64,000 bases of DNA, taken from contig CAMGYJ010000011.1 in NCBI GenBank assembly GCA_946122785.1, forward strand, positions 41,070,513 to 41,134,512, read 5' to 3'. Position 1 is the stretch's first letter, and each line of letters begins with the position of its first letter. Below the pieces are notes generated by a model. The model was not told the DNA's origin, ran no database searches, and saw only the letters and a list, made by a program, of their open reading frames with translations. The position numbers were made by a program, and so were the translations under genes. Below, one piece after another: positions 59,215-64,000 of this stretch. The stretch is from Linum tenue. Its lineage: Eukaryota > Streptophyta > Magnoliopsida > Malpighiales > Linaceae.

Positions 59215-59620
59215 TGTTTTGATGAACTACGAGGCAAATCTACATTAAATTAGCCCTACTCCTATGGAGGTTCAGTGAGAGCTCCAAAAACTACGACTAT
59301 GGCTAAAATCTGCAGAGGAAAAGATAAAAAGATAAAACTTGACAAGTGGTGTCGAGTTGTGATTTTTGCGACCCCTCTCTCTGTCATCTTCACCTCCTAT
59401 TTATAGCCACCAGAAGTAACAGCCCCAAGAAACTGCTCTGCTGACGTGGAGTGACGGTTACCCACTCAAGTGCTATGACGGTTACCCTGATGTTGGATGT
59501 TGGATTCTCTTCAGCCTTGACCCCTCCTCTTGAGACCTCAATTCATGCTCTTGGCATCTCCTTCGTAGTTTTGCTTATCCATAGAGTAAAAATGGCTAAG
59601 GCATAAAGAAATACCACTTA
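59215..59620 (-). repeat. LTR-like dispersed repeat, copy B
   Basis: Mate of 6995-7460, same orientation. The minus-strand TATA-like CTATAAATAG is at 59397-59406. Both copies are followed by sequence rich in 'ggttacc' or 'aaccgcc' phrases. The two are 52 kb apart, too far and too diverged to be one element's LTR pair. Confidence 0.45.
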
Positions 59621-59719
59621 CCACATATGGGTGGGTATTTGAATAACAGTAGTTAAAAATGGCAAAAAGTACTTCACCATTAGTAGAGTAAAGAGACCAC
59701 CTCACACATGACCCCCTGC

Positions 59720-60245
59720 CTTGGCCCTACCATGGGGGTGTACATTGGTGACCCCTTCACCATACCATTGGGGGCATCCTCCATGGGGGTCATATAGATC
59801 ACCCCCGCCACTATATCATCCTCATGGGAGCCGCCACATATGGGGTCATGGGGGTGCTCCTTCCACCCTCATCATCTTCCATGTCATGGGGGTGGCGGTA
59901 TGACGCCCACCCCCATGCCACGTCCTGGGGGTGGTATGATGATGGCCACCCCCCTTGGTACCTCCTGGGGGTGGCGGTATGATGCCCACCCCCCTTGCCA
60001 CGTCCTGGGGATGGTATGATGATGGCCACCCCCCTTGGTACCTCCTGGGGGTGGCGGTATGATGCCCACCCCCCTTGCCACGTCCCTTTGGTACCTCCTG
60101 GGGTTGGCTATCATTCTTCTTGCCTTAGCCAAATTCGGCCATAACCCCCCTCACCTGGTCATGGGGGTGGCGGTATGGTGCCCACCCCCTTGCCACGTCC
60201 TGGGGGTGGTGGTATAGCTCCCACCCCCTCTGCGTGTCATGGGGG
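59720..60245. repeat. C/G-skewed minisatellite of about 40/80 bp
   Basis: Units alternate between 'cctcctgggggtggcggtat' and 'cgtcctgggggtggtatgat', each ending in 'ccaccccccttg'. The clearest full period is 80 bp (the same phrase at 59961 and 60041). GGGGGTGG and CCACCCCC arms make each unit a potential hairpin. Outer units are more diverged. Minus- and plus-strand open frames here are by-products of the repeat. Confidence 0.85.
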
Positions 60246-60956
60246 TGGCTCCCATACTTAGCCAAATTTGGAGATACATGGCGCGCGTGGTGGCACGGAG
60301 TAATGGGCCCAAAAACCCAATCTTCATGGCCCACTTAACTAATTTGAACTGATATGATTAAGTTGGCCTTATAAAGCCATTTAATCCCTTGTTTTTAACC
60401 GATGTGGTACAAGGTTAATTTTTGGTGTAAACAATTGCCCCCAAACTACTTAGTGCATAAGAATTATGGACTAAGTAGTTACCACCATCCATAACTCTCC
60501 CATCGAAAACAACATATATTCACCATATTCCTTTGAGCAAAATTCGTTGGCCCCCAATTTAAATCCAATGCCACTAATCTGCTCGTCTCCTCTCATGGTG
60601 TCACTGAAAAGCAAAACTTGGCCATGTATTAAACTAATTAATCCCTACATCCAGGCCACATAAACTACGACACCACCACTAATAATCATGGCTGGACCTG
60701 AATGCTCTGCGTTTTTTTTTCACCTGGATTTAGCCAACTCAAACGACCGAGGCTATTTTTTTTTTTTAAACCCTTTCTTCGATAGTTTCGGCCAAAAGGC
60801 CAAGAGGAAATTTTTTTAAATAATTTTATTTATTTTGACAACATGGAGAGTGAGGATATATCCTTTCTATATTTGGCAAGGACTCTTGATCTCCTTCTCC
60901 TAGTAGAACTCAAAATCAAATCTTTTCCTTAACCGAAAAGACTTACTAGCTCATAG
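60246..60956. other. Upstream flank of the mobile-domain gene
   Basis: AT-rich, with runs of T (60713 and 60751). No coding frame is recognised. It presumably holds the distal promoter of the gene that follows. Confidence 0.4.
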
Positions 60957-60959
60957 CTC

Positions 60960-60968
60960 TATAAATAG
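60960..60968 (+). promoter_or_regulatory. TATA box of the mobile-domain gene
   Basis: TATAAATAG, about 105 bp before the donor of the 5'UTR intron. A leader rich in 'cca' and 'ctcc' follows, as in plant transcripts. Confidence 0.6.
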
Positions 60969-61222
60969 AAACTAGTGCCAACCTCCATTCCTCCAATTCA
61001 CCAAAGATTAGCTCTTAGTGAACCAAAATCACCTTCCAGTTTAGTGTGGCTGCATTCCCCAACCGTCTCCAGGTAACAGTGACCGCCAGCCACGGGCCAC
61101 CCTTTCTTTATTCATTATATTATATATTTTTGTTTTTTTTATATACACGTATAACAAGCATGTATATATATGGCCACCATATATATTGCCCTCTTTTTAT
61201 ATATATATATACATATGGTTCA

Positions 61223-61609
61223 GGTTAGCGTACGCCCGGGCGTACCTTAGTCTACCGTACGGCCGTTGAGTTTTGCTATTTAGACAATGAATTAACCGGA
61301 GTTTTGGGCATGATACTATACCCTAACCACTAATGGATAAACCCCAGTCCGTAATTCACTAATCCAAAGCATAATATTCATTTAATCTTGAAATGAAAAT
61401 CAACGGTCTTGATTTGTCAAAATTATTGTTGATTTACTTTTTAAGATTAAATGAAACTCATGAGTTGGGTTTGAAAATTATGGACTGGGGTTTATCCATT
61501 AGAGGTTAAGGTATAGTATCATGCCAAAAACTCCGGTTAATTCATGATCTAAATAGTAAAACTCAACGGGCGTACGGTAGACTAAGGTACGCCCGGGCGT
61601 ACGCTAGCC
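61223..61609. mobile_element. Foldback MITE in the 5'UTR intron of the mobile-domain gene
   Basis: The left arm starts GGTTAGCGTACGCCCGGGCG (61223) and the right arm ends in its inverse, with one difference in the first few bases. The arms stay almost perfectly complementary for about 110 bp and detectably so to the centre, so nearly the whole 387-bp element can fold into one hairpin. GTACGCCCGGGCGTAC within each end is itself a 16-bp palindrome. TA microsatellites flank both ends. It is non-coding and lies entirely within the intron 61073-61792. Confidence 0.85.
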
Positions 61610-64000
61610 TTTGCCATATATATATATATATATATATATCCGCCCAAATATATATACCATACGTGTTTTTTTTTAATATACATATATATGGCCATTCATG
61701 CGCATATACTTGCATGTCATTATTATTGGCCATTTTTTTCGTACACCCATAGTCGTAGTACCACCCCTAAACCCGAGCTCGTAATGCTGCAGGATGGCTA
61801 ACTCCGAGCCAAACAAGCAAGAGATACAAAAAGCAACTAGCAAATACCAGAAGGAGTACGTGGCGTTATGTAAGAAACCAGGGTTGAAGATGGACTTTTT
61901 GGAAGTGAAAAAAGATGGGGAGGGTTGGCTTGGGCCTTACCTCATTGATGAGAATACCCTCTCTGCTGCTACACTTGACCGGTATCCACTTGGTGGTAGC
62001 TTCCCTCTCTACCTCGAAGAAGAAATACCGCCTACCATGTTCTTTCGCCCAACCAAAAGCAAGAAACCAGTGTCCTAGTGGCCAAATAGTGATCCCATCT
62101 TCCTCAAGTGGTATAAGAGGTTGAAGGCTGACTCGACCACCAAGGCACAGTGGATGGCATCTGGCATTACTCGTCTATTGGCCCTTTGTGCTGCGATTTC
62201 GGATCCAGATGTTCAGCTATTCAAAGCTGCCTTGTGCTTCTGGTCGGTAGGCTCCAACTGTTTTGTCCTCCCCCGGGTGCGATGACTATCACCCTAATGG
62301 ACTTAGCCGCCCTCACTGGTTTGTCCTTAGGGACCAAAGCACCAACAGAACCCACTCCCCTTGCTGAGCAAACTCCTATTTTGCCGCAATCCTTCACGAG
62401 TTTGCACCAGCAATACTTGCCCGCTGATGTAGGGGCAGCTATCACCCAGAAGGAGAGGGTGGCTTTCATCCACTACTGGCTATATAGGTTCATTATCTGC
62501 CCGACTCATGGATGTCCCCGCAGGTCTCTATCTCATATCTCGTACCAACTTTCCGATGGGATTCCTCGTGCTGATTTTCTGGAAATCATCTTGGCACATC
62601 TCTACCACGGCATGCACACCCTCATTCATCAACTCAAGAAGGGCGTCACCCCTACTGGCAGCGGTCCCCTATGGTTAGTGCTCCTTTGGATTTATGCTTA
62701 TTTTCCAACAACACGTGGTGACCTTCCCCTCTTGGACCAAATGGACCCCAAGCCACATTCTTATGGCTTGTATTATGCGAAGGCTCCCTCTTTGATGCAC
62801 AGCTTTGACAGCTACTTTGCTCAATTCTACAACGTAAAAAAGGGCTTCATATTTACCCCCTTTGCTAGTCGAGCTGTGGGCCCTTCCTCTTTCTCCATGA
62901 CTTTCTCCGCATTCCCTGCTAAAGGAGAGCCTAAGACAAACTACGAGAGATTTGCTAGTCAATGGGTCACCTGGGTGGTAGCACGAGACCTCCTTCTCAA
63001 CCCAACCAATGGAAAGAATGCAACTTATGTGGAGCCTTACAACCCTCACTATGTTGCAAGACAATTTGGCTTGATTCAAGGGTGGCCTTTGTCGAACCCG
63101 TTCTCACGCCAACTTGACACCCCCGGCGAGAGAAATCCATTACAAGACAAGGAAGTGAAGAAACTTGAGGCATGACATGCCTCTTTACTCTCTTCCGTTC
63201 CATTCACACCCTTCAAGTCAAGTCCATACTCCACTCCTCTTTTCAAGAGAGTGCTCTCAAAAACATTGGATGACCTAAAGCTCTTCACTTGTAATCCTCA
63301 AACCATCGTCAATGGCCTCCTTACCAATGTGCCCCAAGGGGAGGGCCCCGATGGCCAAACCTCGAGTAATGGTGGCAAGGGAAACACTGGTCACACCCAA
63401 ACATCCAACACATCATCGGCCAAACGCCCTGCATGTAAGCCTTCTTCCCATTGTGTATTTATATGGCCTGCCTTTCGTTTCTCTTTATTTTCTCTAACCA
63501 TGAAATTTTTTTTTGTCCTATAGCTTCCAAAAAATCTGATGGTCATATTCGACCAGCCAAGCAATCTTGTCCCCCACACAAACCCCAAACCAGTGCACAT
63601 GTGAGTCCTCCCATTCCCCCTAGCTAGTATTCCTTATTTGTGATGACACCCCCTAACCACATGTCTCCTTGTGTAGTCAGAGACAATGATGTCAGATGAA
63701 GATGAAGAAGAGCCTCCCTCTGACCCAGAGGAAGAGGAGGAGGAGGAAGAGAAGGAGGAGACCTATGTTCTCAAGGGTGCTCGTAGTACTACCGGTACAG
63801 AGTCAGAGGGTGGTGACGACGAACCTGCCGACGAAGGTTCTGAAGAAGGGGAGGTCGAGATCATAGAACACACGGGGGAAAAAAATGGTGTCTCCATTCA
63901 TCTTCGTCTTCGCCCCAGCCTCATGATCCTCAACCCTCGGCCAACTTGGTGCCACACCCCCCTCGTCCTCCCACCTTGGGGGCTGGCTCTACCACCCTGG

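Larger units (their letters stand above)
60957..64000 (+). pseudogene. Plant mobile domain (PMD/MAIL1-like) gene, disabled, runs off the window
   Basis: A plant-mobile-domain protein of the group also found in transposons and in the host MAIN/MAIL1 genes. After a TATA box (60960-60968) a non-coding first exon ends at 61072. A 5'UTR intron spans 61073-61792 (GT-AG). ATG is at 61794 (MANSEPNKQEIQK). The PMD core includes QWMASGITRLLALCAAI, LCFWSVGSNCFVLP, then MTITLMDLAALTGLSLG and a Trp-rich C part. Breaks are TAG at 62076-62078, a one-base loss in the C5 run near 62270, and TGA at 63173-63175, all with homology continuing past them. Likely further introns are about 63435-63522 and 63601-63677. 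The last exon is strongly acidic (EDEEEPPSDPEEEEEEEE) and open to the window end. Confidence 0.75.

Noticed and set aside
59811..60334. Pro/His/Gly-rich open frames on both strands
   Set aside because: By-products of the 40/80-bp minisatellite.

Overview
This window looks like nuclear DNA of a eudicot plant. Genes are split by short GT-AG introns, the gene families are plant-specific (group A bZIP, class III peroxidase, citrate-binding protein, CYP96-like P450, plant mobile domain), and the intergenic DNA is AT-rich and packed with typical plant retrotransposons and MITEs. Species cannot be fixed from the sequence. No rRNA, tRNA or CRISPR feature was seen.

Host genes. Three genes look intact, all on the minus strand: a GBF4-like bZIP factor (1948-4738, 4 exons), a citrate-binding/alginate-lyase-2-like secreted protein (16993-18364, 2 exons) and a class III peroxidase (22453-24063, 4 exons). 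A CYP96-like cytochrome P450 (53974-55634, minus) is complete except for one frameshift in an A7 run. A second, truncated P450 copy lies at about 58008-59100. A plant-mobile-domain gene (60957 to window end, plus) keeps a TATA box, a 5'UTR intron and splice sites, but carries two in-frame stops and one frameshift.

Mobile DNA. The centre (29790-46690) is one degenerate plus-strand LINE that two LTR retrotransposons entered: a 4.4-kb Ty3-gypsy-type element (30698-35131, TSD GGAAA) and a 7.9-kb Athila-type element (37431-45364, TSD ACTAT). Both have nearly identical LTRs, both carry one long gag-protease ORF, and both lack reverse transcriptase, RNase H and integrase. The first has GC-rich sequence of unknown source in place of pol. 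The second carries a 72-bp minisatellite built on the palindrome GCACGGCCGTGC in its LTRs and 3' untranslated region. Two TRIM elements (25503-25791 and 53282-53616) and a Cassandra-type TRIM with 5S-rRNA-like LTRs (56704-57510) have recognisable target duplications. MITE-like inverted-repeat elements occur at 14845, 16208, 19589, 21300, 52278 and 61223. Other LINE, copia and gypsy remnants fill most remaining gaps.

No operon-like system or clearly new pathway is visible. The most unusual material is the pair of pol-less gag-protease elements in one LINE, the in-frame non-retroviral segment of the first, the 72-bp palindromic repeat of the second, and the long foldback element in the 5'UTR intron of the mobile-domain gene. 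All calls were made by eye; splice sites and repeat ends were checked for GT-AG, reading phase and target duplications where stated.
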